Source of the DNA: JASBRS01 sp964496495 | GTDB taxonomy: Bacteria > Deinococcota > Deinococci > Deinococcales > Trueperaceae | NCBI GenBank assembly: GCA_964496495.1 | Contig: CAZBZU010000001.1 | Location: 62,001 to 126,000 of the forward strand | Direction: 5' to 3' | Length of the DNA stretch: 64,000 nucleotides | In this document: positions 31,732 to 41,496 of the stretch, piece by piece | Numbering within the stretch: the first letter of the stretch is position 1 | How the letters are laid out: every line of letters starts with the position of its first letter | The notes under the pieces: generated by a model | Database searches by the model: none | What the model was told of the DNA's origin: nothing | The model's input: the letters and a program-made list of their open reading frames with translations, nothing else | Translations under genes and position numbers: made by a program

Positions 31732-33624
31732 TCACTGGATGGGGAGCCGCCAGTGCCGCTCCACCACGCCGTCCTGCCACGCCACCCAGCTGCGCGCCAC
31801 GCCCAGGTGGGCCGCGACCGCGTCCAGAGCATCCGCCGGGAGCTCGGTCAGGGTGAGGAGCGCAGCCAGGCTCGGCGGCGCGGCCTCCGGGGCGGAGCCG
31901 CGATGCGCCGCCAGCAGGGCCGTCTGCACGCCGAAGGCGAGCGGCTGGGAGAGCGCCCGCAGGATCGCTGCGCTACTCCGCAGGCTGCCGGCGGCATCCG
32001 CCGCCGCGACCGCCCGGGCGTCCGCTGGCGCCGTTCGCAGCGCCGCCGCGAGCGGACCGTCGAAGTAGGTCGGGCCACCGCGATAGGTGTCCACCACGGC
32101 GTGCATCGCCGCTGCGGGGGTGGCGAGCACCAGCCGACTGCCGATCAGTGCCACCCCCAGGTCGGTGCCCGGGCCGAACTGGATGCGGGTGATGCTCACG
32201 CCTCGGTAGCGTTCGCTCCGGCTGGCCAGGAGCCTGTCCGGCGCGAGGCGCCCAAGCGCCGTGCCGCTGTCGGGTAGCCGCGCCAGCAGTCCCGCGAGCG
32301 CCGGGCCGAGCCTCGCCAGTCCGCTGCGGGCCGCCTCCGCCGAGGCCACCGGCACGATGGTCAGCCGTGCTGGGGCGCCCAGCAGCGCTTCTGGGGTGCC
32401 GGCCGGAGCCGGCAGCCTCACGCGGGTGGCGACCTCGCCCAGCCACGGGAAGAGGTCGCGCGGCAGGTCGAGCCCGGTGCGTTGCGCGAGCACCGCAAGG
32501 GGGTCGACATCGGTTCCGCCGGCGGCGGCCACGTCCCGCACCAGCCCGCTGAGATAGCGTGCCCAGGCCTGGAGCCTGAGCGGTGAGGCCTCCACGGCGA
32601 CGGCGCTGGCCGGGGTGAGCAGGCTCGGGCGCGCCCGGCAACCCTGGCAGCGCAGCAGGTCCGCCAGGGCAGCGTCCCCGCCGTTCGGGTCGACGCGCGT
32701 CCAGGAGGTCATGGCGAGGCCGTCCGGCTCCGGAGCCAGGCGCATCGCCAGCAGCGGCACGGTGCGCAGCGCGGCCTGCACGCGGGACCGTGCCGCGCGG
32801 CTGGTGGGATCCGCACCCAGGCCAGGGAGGGCACCGAGCAGCGCCGCCAGCGACTGCGTGTCCACGAGCACGCCGACGCCGTCCCCGCCGAGTGCCGGGA
32901 CCGAGGCCGGGAGCCGCGCGGCCAGGCTCGGCTCGCCGCTCCCGTGTGCCAGCCGCACCGCGCTGCGCAGCAGATCGACGCGGCTGGCGATCGCCACGAC
33001 GTTCCCCACCCGCGCGAGGCTCAGGCCTTGCCCGCCGACCGACAGCGGCTGCAGCGCGGTGCCGTCCTGGGTCAACGGGCCGCCGTTTCCGAAGCAACCT
33101 GTGAGGGCCTCCACATCCGCCTGCGCGGCGCCCTCGTCCGCCGGCGCTACCCGCACCAGCAGTAGTGCGGCCGGCAGCGGCGCGTAGCCGCTGGCAGAGA
33201 GCGCCAGCAGAGCGTCCTGCGGTTTCGGGACGGGGGTCCCCGCCAGCGCCGGGCAGGCCGACCTCAGGTCGCCCGCCAGGCCGCCCGGTCGCAGCAGCTC
33301 GGCGGCCGCACCCAGCAGCCAGGCGGCCTGCCGGCCATCGCTTCCCGAGCCGCGGGCCGCGACCTGCAGCTCGTCGAGGACCGATCGCAAGGTGGTGCCC
33401 GCGGCATCCAACGGCAGCGCCGCGAGATCGGTTGCCAGGCCGCCGAAGCCGTGGGCCGCGGGCGCGGCCTGGATGGCAAGCAGGGTGGAGCTCGGTGCCA
33501 GCGCGGCGAGCGGCGCGGCCGCCGCCGGGCGGGCGAGCGCCGGCAGCGAAACCACGCAGGCGATCGCCAGCGCCCGAGCCAGCGGCGGCGAGCGGAAGCG
33601 GCGGAGCGGGGCAGGGAAGGGCAT
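31732..33624 (-). CDS. Large exported protein, possibly DUF3352-like
   Basis: A 630-residue protein with a Sec signal peptide: basic MPFPAPLRRFRSPPLARAL, a hydrophobic core and a cleavage region around ALARPAAAAP. The mature part is Ala/Leu/Gly-rich with repeated features such as VGNVVAIASRVDLLRSAV and GSRLVLATPAAAMHAVVDTYRGG, resembling the DUF3352 family of exported proteins. I assign this only tentatively. Six cysteines at low density include a CQGC pair. No catalytic motif is visible. ATG 33624 follows AAAGGGGG. A small lipoprotein gene lies just upstream on the same strand. Confidence 0.65.
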   Translation of the reverse strand: MPFPAPLRRFRSPPLARALAIACVVSLPALARPAAAAPLAALAPSSTLLAIQAAPAAHGFGGLATDLAALPLDAAGTTLRSVLDELQVAARGSGSDGRQAAWLLGAAAELLRPGGLAGDLRSACPALAGTPVPKPQDALLALSASGYAPLPAALLLVRVAPADEGAAQADVEALTGCFGNGGPLTQDGTALQPLSVGGQGLSLARVGNVVAIASRVDLLRSAVRLAHGSGEPSLAARLPASVPALGGDGVGVLVDTQSLAALLGALPGLGADPTSRAARSRVQAALRTVPLLAMRLAPEPDGLAMTSWTRVDPNGGDAALADLLRCQGCRARPSLLTPASAVAVEASPLRLQAWARYLSGLVRDVAAAGGTDVDPLAVLAQRTGLDLPRDLFPWLGEVATRVRLPAPAGTPEALLGAPARLTIVPVASAEAARSGLARLGPALAGLLARLPDSGTALGRLAPDRLLASRSERYRGVSITRIQFGPGTDLGVALIGSRLVLATPAAAMHAVVDTYRGGPTYFDGPLAAALRTAPADARAVAAADAAGSLRSSAAILRALSQPLAFGVQTALLAAHRGSAPEAAPPSLAALLTLTELPADALDAVAAHLGVARSWVAWQDGVVERHWRLPIQ

Positions 33625-33662
33625 GGGCGCCCCCTTTCAGGGCCGCACGTCGGCCGGACCGC

Positions 33663-34025
33663 TCAGGGCGCGGCCGCGCGCCGAACGCCGGCTGGCGAGA
33701 CGTCCCACGCCACCCCGGGGTCCTGCGACGAGGTGATGCGCAGGCGATAGGAGGAGCCGTCCCCGGGGTAGGCCAGCAGCGTCCACTTGGCGCCGGGCGG
33801 GAGTTGAACGTCCACCAGGACGTTGGTGGTGTACTTCCCGGACTCCAGGTAGCCGATGGCCATGCGGTGGTAGACGATCTCGGCCGTGCGTTCAAGCTGG
33901 CCGCCGCTGGTATCTTGCGCGAGCGGCAGCCGGGTGGTCGGGGCGCAGCCTCCGAGCAGCGCCGCCAGGGCGAAGGCGGCGGCCAGATGCCACCTTCCCA
34001 GCCCGCCACCGCCGGTGCGTGTCAC
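33663..34025 (-). CDS. Small lipoprotein, unknown function
   Basis: A 120-residue protein with a lipoprotein signal: Arg near residue 11, hydrophobic LAAAFALAALLGG and Cys27 followed by APTT. The mature part contains ERTAEIVYHRMAIGYLESGKYTTNVLVDVQLPPGAKWTL, which looks like a beta-rich domain. I recognise no family. The GTG start at 34025 lies 6 bases after a TACCAT box, a leaderless arrangement. An ATG between box and GTG is out of frame. It may be co-transcribed with the large exported protein 38 bases downstream. Confidence 0.7.
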   Translation of the reverse strand: MTRTGGGGLGRWHLAAAFALAALLGGCAPTTRLPLAQDTSGGQLERTAEIVYHRMAIGYLESGKYTTNVLVDVQLPPGAKWTLLAYPGDGSSYRLRITSSQDPGVAWDVSPAGVRRAAAP

Positions 34026-34031
34026 GCCACC

Positions 34032-34037
34032 ATGGTA
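34032..34037 (-). promoter_or_regulatory. -10 box TACCAT for lipoprotein gene
   Basis: On the minus strand TGTACCAT ends 6 bases before GTG 34025, with no ribosome site. Confidence 0.55.
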
Positions 34038-34158
34038 CAGGCTGCGCGCCCGGCGGGCCGCGAGCGCGCGCGTCGCCGTGGCCGCGCGGGCGTCGCCGTG
34101 GCCGCGCCGACGCCGGGCGCTCCCCGGGGGCGCTCGCCGCGCCTCGCAGCGGGATCGC

Positions 34159-34857
34159 TCAGCTGCCGCCCACCGGCGCCAGCGCCAGCCGGACGATGTA
34201 GCGCTGGGCACCCTTCTTCTGCTCGTAGCGCAGCAGCAGGCCGTACATCTCGCGCTGAAGGGCCTTGGCATCCTCGAAGTCGAGCGTGACGCTGTCGCGC
34301 CAGGACGAGAGCACTGCCGGTGCGGCAGCGTCGAGCGTGGTGGCATCGGCCTCCGGGGTGACGGCCGTCTGAACCTGGAGGCGTCCGCGGGAGTCGCGGT
34401 AGACGCGCGTGCCCCAGGTCCCCAACGCCTCCATGCGGGCCCGCACCACGTTGCGCCTGAGCAGTCGCTCCCAGTAGGCGTCGCGCTCGGCCAGGGCCGC
34501 CTCGAGCGACTCGGCCCCGGTAGCCTCGAAGGGCACGAAGAAGAGCGAGGCCACCGTGCGGTAGAGCTTGACCGCCCGGCCGCGACGCGGCAGCTCCCTC
34601 GCCACCTCCAGCAGGCCGGCGCGGCCGAAGCGCGGGAGGCGTTTGAGGACGGTGTTGGGGAGCTCGCCCAGCTCCTCGGCCGCTTGCGTCACGGTGCGCT
34701 CCCGGCCGAGGAAGGGCGCGAGCTGACGAAGGGTGGTCGGGTTCATCAGCAGGGCGGCGGCGTCCCGCCGACGCACCACGCGGTAGCGAGCGGCGGCGGA
34801 GGTGGCGCTCGCGGCGCGCGCCTCCGCGACCACTCTGGGTGAACGTGCCTCTTTCAT
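34159..34857 (-). CDS. Winged-helix (ArsR-like) transcriptional regulator
   Basis: A 232-residue protein. Residues around 45-95 read TLRQLAPFLGRERTVTQAAEELGELPNTVLKRLPRFGRAGLLEVAR, a winged helix of the ArsR/MarR type. The C-terminal half (FFVPFEATGAESLEAALAERDAYWERLLRRNVV onward) is a helical domain of unknown ligand. ATG 34857 is chosen because TATGCT ends 7 bases upstream; the ATG at 34869 is part of that box. It is divergent from acnA, which could be a target, but nothing in the sequence proves it. Confidence 0.75.
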   Translation of the reverse strand: MKEARSPRVVAEARAASATSAAARYRVVRRRDAAALLMNPTTLRQLAPFLGRERTVTQAAEELGELPNTVLKRLPRFGRAGLLEVARELPRRGRAVKLYRTVASLFFVPFEATGAESLEAALAERDAYWERLLRRNVVRARMEALGTWGTRVYRDSRGRLQVQTAVTPEADATTLDAAAPAVLSSWRDSVTLDFEDAKALQREMYGLLLRYEQKKGAQRYIVRLALAPVGGS

Positions 34858-34864
34858 GTCACGT

Positions 34865-34870
34865 AGCATA
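34865..34870 (-). promoter_or_regulatory. -10 box TATGCT for winged-helix gene
   Basis: On the minus strand TATGCT ends 7 bases before ATG 34857 and contains a decoy in-frame ATG at 34869. Confidence 0.65.
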
Positions 34871-35011
34871 GGCCGACACTGGGGCGCGCGGGACGGCCGC
34901 CGGTGCGCGAGGCCGATCCGTCCGCGCGCGCCACCGGAAGGGCCCCGGACGCGGACCCGCCCGGCGGAGCCCACGCCGAGCGCCACGACCCGGACGCATC
35001 CGAGTGGCGGC

Positions 35012-35017
35012 TAGAAT
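35012..35017 (+). promoter_or_regulatory. Possible -10 box TAGAAT for acnA
   Basis: TAGAAT lies 117 bases before ATG 35134 without a recognisable -35. The implied leader is GC-rich. Evidence is weak. Confidence 0.3.
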
Positions 35018-35133
35018 GGGCTATCGGGGCTGCGCAGCGGGCTCGCTCGAGCCCTGGCGCGCCGCCTGCAGGGCGCACCGGCCGGGCGCCGGCGCGCCTG
35101 CGACCCGCTTCCTCGCGACGACAAGGAGTGAGC

Positions 35134-37869
<2,736 letters not shown>

Positions 37870-37883
37870 CCCCCTCGCGTGAC

Positions 37884-37921
37884 GCCGCGCCCCTAGGGAA
37901 TACTTCCCGTGGGGGCGCGGC
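37884..37921 (+). terminator. Nested hairpin after acnA
   Basis: GCCGCGCCCC (37884-37893) pairs with GGGGCGCGGC (37912-37921), and inside it GGGAA pairs with TTCCC around a 3-base loop. There is no T-tract, and the next promoter box begins 9 bases later. Confidence 0.65.
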
Positions 37922-37930
37922 GCGCTCCCG

Positions 37931-37936
37931 TATACT
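37931..37936 (+). promoter_or_regulatory. -10 box TATACT for anchored protein
   Basis: TATACT ends 6 bases before ATG 37943 with no ribosome site. Confidence 0.7.
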
Positions 37937-37942
37937 CGCTCC

Positions 37943-38362
37943 ATGCGCGGCCTGATCGTATGGCTCGTTATCCTCACCGTCGTCTTCTTCGCGGTCGGCG
38001 AGACGCATGGCTGGTACCTCGGCGTCCCCTCGCACACGCCCGTGTTCGTCTACAAGATGACCGCGTCGGGGCGGGCCACGCGGCGCGCCATCAACGTCGA
38101 CGCGATGCCGATCCAGCTGCACGGCAAGGTGCGGCACGGCAGCCTCGAGGTCAAGGTGATCTTCCGGCAGCCCCAGAGCTTCCAGAACGAGACTCAGGCG
38201 GGCTCGGCGCGAGCGCTGCTCGACCACACCTACCAGGCCGGGGAGGTGGTCGCCATCGATCAGGACTTCAAGGGCGGCAAGGGGGACTACACCGTCGAGC
38301 TGGACTTCACCGACGCCACCGGCCTGTTCCGGCTGCACCTGCCCGACCAGAACCAGCTGTAG
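37943..38362 (+). CDS. Small membrane-anchored protein, unknown function
   Basis: A 139-residue protein with one N-terminal hydrophobic segment (MRGLIVWLVILTVVFFAVG) that can be an uncleaved anchor or signal. The remainder is a beta-rich domain outside the membrane (AINVDAMPIQLHGKVRHGSLEVKVIFRQ ... YTVELDFTDATGLFRLHL). I recognise no family. It stands between acnA and a convergent SDR gene with only 4 bases between the stops. Expression from a leaderless promoter is likely. Confidence 0.65.
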   Translation: MRGLIVWLVILTVVFFAVGETHGWYLGVPSHTPVFVYKMTASGRATRRAINVDAMPIQLHGKVRHGSLEVKVIFRQPQSFQNETQAGSARALLDHTYQAGEVVAIDQDFKGGKGDYTVELDFTDATGLFRLHLPDQNQL

Positions 38363-38366
38363 GCGG

Positions 38367-39218
38367 CTAGCGGCCGCCCTTTCGGCGGCGCTCGAGCTCG
38401 TCCCACACATCATCCGGCACGGCATCGAGGACGTTGAACTCGCCCCCGCCGTAGACGTGCTCGCCGCCGTCGATGTAGACCAGCTCACCCGAGATGAAGC
38501 CGGCACGGTCGGACAGCAGGTAGCTCGCCAGGTCGGCGAGCTCGTCGTGCCGCCCCACCCGGCCCAGGGGGATGCGGTCCGTGAACAGGCGCTCGATCTC
38601 GGGCGTCGGCATCAGGCGGCTCCAGGCTCCCTCGGTGGGGAAGGGGCCGGGCGCGATGGCGTTCAGCCGGATGCCGCGCTTGCCCCACTCCCCCGCGAGC
38701 GAGCGCGTCAGCGACACCACGCCCGCCTTGGCGACGGCGGAGGGCACCACGTAGCCCGACCCGCTCTCGGCATAGGTGGTCGCGATGCTGAGGACGGCAC
38801 CGGGTCTGCCCTCGGCGATAAGGCGCTTGCCGAACTCGAGGGTGCAGTACACCGTGCCGTGCAGCACGATGCCGAGCACGGCGTCGAAGGCGCGATGGCT
38901 GAGCCGCTCGGTGGGGGAGATGAAGTTGCCGGCGGCGTTGTTGACCAGCGCGTCCACCCGCCCGAAGCGAGCCGCCGCGCCGTCGAACAACGCGGTCACC
39001 GCCTCGGGGTCGCGTACGTCGCAGGGCCAGGCCAGCACCTCGCCGCCGGTCTCCCGCCTTAGCGCGTCGGCCGCCTCCTCGAGCCGCTCGCGGCTGCGAC
39101 TGGCGATGATCGCGCGCGCCCCCAGCTCGAGGAAGCGCTGCGCCATGCTGCGGCCCAAGCCGCTGCCGCCCCCGGTGACGAGGACGACCTTCTCTGCCAG
39201 CAGTCCGTCTCGGAACAT
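38367..39218 (-). CDS. SDR family oxidoreductase, 2,4-dienoyl-CoA reductase-like
   Basis: A 283-residue short-chain dehydrogenase. The cofactor motif is VLVTGGGSGLGRSMAQRFLELG, the Arg in ASRSRERLEEA favours NADP, and NNAAGNFISPTE is the NNAG-type strand. Instead of the usual YxxxK the active region is SGYVVPSAVAKAGVVSL, as in the DECR/PECR branch acting on unsaturated fatty acyl-CoA. That, with LNAIAPGPFPTEGAW, supports a role in beta-oxidation of unsaturated acyl chains, inferred from the family. ATG 39218 has GAGG upstream. Confidence 0.85.
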   Translation of the reverse strand: MFRDGLLAEKVVLVTGGGSGLGRSMAQRFLELGARAIIASRSRERLEEAADALRRETGGEVLAWPCDVRDPEAVTALFDGAAARFGRVDALVNNAAGNFISPTERLSHRAFDAVLGIVLHGTVYCTLEFGKRLIAEGRPGAVLSIATTYAESGSGYVVPSAVAKAGVVSLTRSLAGEWGKRGIRLNAIAPGPFPTEGAWSRLMPTPEIERLFTDRIPLGRVGRHDELADLASYLLSDRAGFISGELVYIDGGEHVYGGGEFNVLDAVPDDVWDELERRRKGGR

Positions 39219-39306
39219 GGTGGCCTCATCTTGGCACGGCGGGCGTGCGGGCCGCTGCAGCCCGCAGCTGTGCGATTTCCGGGTGCCGAGCCGACCCCGG
39301 CGCCGT

Positions 39307-39312
39307 CATACT
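39307..39312 (+). promoter_or_regulatory. -10 box CATACT for spoIID-like gene
   Basis: CATACT ends 9 bases before ATG 39322 without a ribosome site, slightly longer than the usual 5-8 base spacing. Confidence 0.45.
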
Positions 39313-39321
39313 GACGCCGGC

Positions 39322-40437
39322 ATGGGTGGACGCAGCGGCCGCATCCTGCTCGCCGTTGCCGCGCTGGCGCTGCTCGGCAGTGCGCTGGCGGGGGCCACGG
39401 TACGCGTGTTGCTGGCGGTGACGCGGCAGGTCACGGTGGACGCCGAGGGGCCGCACCGGGGCCGGGTGGCCGGAGGTGCGGCCTTCGCCACGGCGGCGGC
39501 GTTGCGCTGGCCCGTCTCGCTGGCGGGTGGCGTGCTGGAGGTGGATGGGCGGCCGCTCGGCAAGCGCCTCACGCTCACCGGCGACGGGGCGCCGCTCGCC
39601 TTCCGCGGCCGCCGCTACCGGGGCTCGCTGGAGCTGATCGCCAGCGGGGGCGGCATCGAGGTCGTCAACGTGCTCGACGTCGAGGCGTACCTGCGCGGGG
39701 TGGTGCCCGCCGAGATGTCGGCGAGCTGGCCGATGGCGGCCCTCGAGGCGCAGGCGGTGGCGGCTCGCAGCTACGCTCTCAGCCTGGTCGGGTCGCATCA
39801 GGACTACGACGTCTGTGCCGACGTGAGCTGCCAGGTCTACCGCGGCATGGATGCCGAGCAGGCGCGAAGCGATCGCGCCGTGAGGGAGACCGCGGGCGTG
39901 GTCGTCACCTACGAGGGCTCGGTGGCCCGAACCTACTATCATGCCGACTCGGGCGGCGTCACCGCGTCGAGCCGAGAGGTTTGGGGCACGAACGTGCCGT
40001 ACCTGGTAGCGCGGCCCGATGCCACGGCGGGGGCCACCGTCGATCGCTGGCGGGTGAGGCTGGAGCCGGACCTGGTGGCGCGCGGGCTGTCCCGCCTGGG
40101 CGACGACGTCGGCACCGTCAGCGAGCTGCGGGTGCTGGGGCGCAGCCCGTCGGGGCGGGTCGACCGGCTGCAGGTGGTGGGGAGCGCCGGCAGCACCACC
40201 CTCTCCGAGGCGGAGCTGACGTCGCTGGCAGGGCTATGGGGCCTGAAGTCGATGCGCTTCGAGGTCGTCGGCGGGCTCACCCTCCGGGGGCAGGGGTGGG
40301 GGCACGGCGTCGGCATGAGCCAGGATGGCGCCCGCGCACTCGCAGCGCTCGGCTACGACTACACCCAGATCCTCGGTTACTACTACCCCAACACGCGGCT
40401 GGTTCGCTACCTCTACCGCACGGCCTCCGGCGGCTGA
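39322..40437 (+). CDS. SpoIID/LytB domain protein
   Basis: A 371-residue exported protein with an N-terminal hydrophobic segment (ILLAVAALALLGSALAG). The SpoIID domain is seen in NVLDVEAYLRGVVPAEMSASWPMAALEAQAVAARSYAL, whose Glu in PAEM is the catalytic acid in SpoIID. It is also seen in YYHADSGGVTASSREVWG and GHGVGMSQDGARALAALGYDY. The domain is a lytic transglycosylase for peptidoglycan lacking stem peptides. Outside spore formers its job is wall turnover or division. Nothing else in the window suggests sporulation. Confidence 0.88.
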   Translation: MGGRSGRILLAVAALALLGSALAGATVRVLLAVTRQVTVDAEGPHRGRVAGGAAFATAAALRWPVSLAGGVLEVDGRPLGKRLTLTGDGAPLAFRGRRYRGSLELIASGGGIEVVNVLDVEAYLRGVVPAEMSASWPMAALEAQAVAARSYALSLVGSHQDYDVCADVSCQVYRGMDAEQARSDRAVRETAGVVVTYEGSVARTYYHADSGGVTASSREVWGTNVPYLVARPDATAGATVDRWRVRLEPDLVARGLSRLGDDVGTVSELRVLGRSPSGRVDRLQVVGSAGSTTLSEAELTSLAGLWGLKSMRFEVVGGLTLRGQGWGHGVGMSQDGARALAALGYDYTQILGYYYPNTRLVRYLYRTASGG

Positions 40438-40478
40438 GGCGCCCGCGCCGGAGCCAATCGCGTGAGCGGCCGCCGCGC

Positions 40479-40742
40479 TCAGCCGCGCGCCAGTCGCACC
40501 GCGCTGATCAGCTCCTGGATGTCGCCGCGCCCCTCGCGGAAGTCCGCCTGGCAGGAATCGAGGAACTTCTCCAGGATGACGTCGCCGGTGGCGTCGAGCG
40601 CCTTGCGAACGCCGGCGAGCAGGGTCAGCACGTCGTGGCACTCGCGGCCGTCGTCGATCATCTTCTGCAGCCCGCGAACCTGACCCTCGAGGCGCCGCAG
40701 GCGGTTCAGGATCTTGCGTTTCTCTTCGGTGGTGATGTTCAT
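40479..40742 (-). CDS. CsoR/RcnR family repressor, CstR-like metal-site set
   Basis: An 87-residue all-helical tetrameric repressor (DUF156): ILNRLRRLEGQVRGLQKMIDDGRECHDVLTLLAGVRKALD. Copper-sensing CsoR uses Cys, His and Cys at the equivalents of residues 35, 60 and 64. Here Cys35 and Cys64 are present but residue 60 is Phe (VILEKFLDSC). Losing the His while keeping both Cys fits the persulfide sensor CstR better than a copper sensor. ATG 40742 has a GGGAGCGGG ribosome site. A CsoR-type palindrome overlaps its own promoter, suggesting autoregulation. No copper ATPase or sulfur enzyme gene is adjacent. Confidence 0.88.
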   Translation of the reverse strand: MNITTEEKRKILNRLRRLEGQVRGLQKMIDDGRECHDVLTLLAGVRKALDATGDVILEKFLDSCQADFREGRGDIQELISAVRLARG

Positions 40743-40796
40743 CCCGCTCCCAACGGCCCCTCCGGGCCCGGCTCCGTCCCCTCCCGCGCGGAACGG

Positions 40797-40811
40797 TACC
40801 CTCTGGGGGTA
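40797..40811. promoter_or_regulatory. CsoR-family operator
   Basis: TACCCTCTGGGGGTA (minus strand TACCCCCAGAGGGTA) is a GC-tract palindrome of the CsoR/CstR type, centred just downstream of the -10 box of the repressor gene. Confidence 0.65.
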
Positions 40812-40816
40812 TTATA
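40811..40816 (-). promoter_or_regulatory. -10 box TATAAT for CsoR-family gene
   Basis: A consensus TATAAT on the minus strand, with only a weak CTGCGA 17 bases upstream. It abuts the operator, so repressor binding would block the promoter. Confidence 0.65.
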
Positions 40817-40923
40817 GGCCAGTCGTTCACATGTCGCAGTCGTTGACGGCCCCGGGGCGTGACGCCGGCGGCCGCCCGCGTCTTGGAGCGTACCCGCCCT
40901 CGGCGGGGATGGCCCCGACCTGC

Positions 40924-40929
40924 TACCCT
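40924..40929 (+). promoter_or_regulatory. -10 box TACCCT upstream of mini-ORF
   Basis: TACCCT ends 6 bases before a GTG at 40936, the spacing of leaderless promoters here, but the start belongs to a 12-codon frame rather than the main gene. Confidence 0.4.
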
Positions 40930-40935
40930 GGGCCC

Positions 40936-40974
40936 GTGGCAGGGGTCTCGCAGCAACGGCAGGCGCTGCCGTGA
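40936..40974 (+). CDS. Possible 12-codon leader peptide
   Basis: GTG 40936 opens MAGVSQQRQALP and stops at TGA 40972-40974, overlapping the GTG start (40971) of the next gene as GTGA. The placement after a promoter box and the overlap suggest a coupled leader peptide. It could also be chance in GC-rich DNA. Confidence 0.3.
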   Translation: MAGVSQQRQALP

Positions 40975-41297
40975 ACTTCGTGGCCGTGCTGGCCGTGTTG
41001 GCGGCCAGCTCGTTCGCGCTGCCGCTGCTGGTCCAAGGCGGTGAGGCGCTCGGGCTGGGCCGTGGGGCCAGCGTGGTGGGGTCGCTGGTGATCGCCGCCT
41101 TGGCTGCGGTGGTGTTCGTGACGCGCGCGTGGCTGGCCGGGCGTCGCCGCGCCTCGACAGCGGCGCCCGAGAGGCGCGCCCAGCGTGCCCGGCAGACGGC
41201 CTCCGGCACGGTTCCTCGAGCGCCGGCGGCGGGCCTGGTGGACGCTGCCGGGCTGCGCCTGCTGGATCCCGAGGAGGACACCCGTGCGCGCCTATAG
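40971..41297 (+). CDS. Small two-helix membrane protein, unknown function
   Basis: A 108-residue protein with two hydrophobic segments (VAVLAVLAASSFALPLLV and ASVVGSLVIAALAAVVFVTRAWL). A basic, probably cytoplasmic tail ending VDAAGLRLLDPEEDTRARL follows. I recognise no family. The start GTG 40971 overlaps the stop of a possible leader peptide. Its end overlaps the next gene by 14 bases, and that gene's GAGGAGG ribosome site lies inside this one. The chain onward to rsmI looks like one operon. Confidence 0.6.
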   Translation: MNFVAVLAVLAASSFALPLLVQGGEALGLGRGASVVGSLVIAALAAVVFVTRAWLAGRRRASTAAPERRAQRARQTASGTVPRAPAAGLVDAAGLRLLDPEEDTRARL

Positions 41298-41496
41298 AGG
41301 ACGCGTCGTGAGCGGCCAGGTCGTGCTCGAGGAAGGCGTGCGCCTGCCCGAGGGCGCAGTCGTCACCGTCACCATCGGCGAGGCGGAGTTCATCCGCGCG
41401 ACGCTGCGTTCGGCCCTGCGGCGCAACACCCGGCGCCGAAGCCGTGGCAGGGTCCTGAGGCCGGTCTACGCTCGGCTCGGCGGCCGGCGGGCGTGA
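41284..41496 (+). CDS. DUF104 (AF2212-like) small protein
   Basis: A 70-residue protein beginning VRAYRGRVVSGQVVLEEGVRLPEGAVVTVTI, the small beta fold of the DUF104 family. Some members are antitoxins beside VapC-like toxins. After this the sequence is strongly basic (LRRNTRRRSRGRVLRPVYARLGGRR). No toxin gene follows. The next gene is rsmI, whose GTG start overlaps this stop. GTG 41284 has GAGGAGG six bases upstream. Whether it is an orphan antitoxin or an unrelated nucleic-acid-binding protein is open. Confidence 0.65.
   Translation: MRAYRGRVVSGQVVLEEGVRLPEGAVVTVTIGEAEFIRATLRSALRRNTRRRSRGRVLRPVYARLGGRRA

Noticed and set aside
39322..40437. SpoIID as evidence of sporulation
   Set aside because: No other sporulation gene is present, and SpoIID/LytB domains occur widely in bacteria that do not form spores.
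40479..40742. Copper-responsive CsoR controlling an adjacent copper exporter
   Set aside because: The His ligand is replaced by Phe and no P-type ATPase or copper chaperone gene is nearby.
41284..41496. Complete VapBC-type toxin-antitoxin module
   Set aside because: Only an antitoxin-like small protein is present; the neighbours are a membrane protein and rsmI, neither of which is a toxin.
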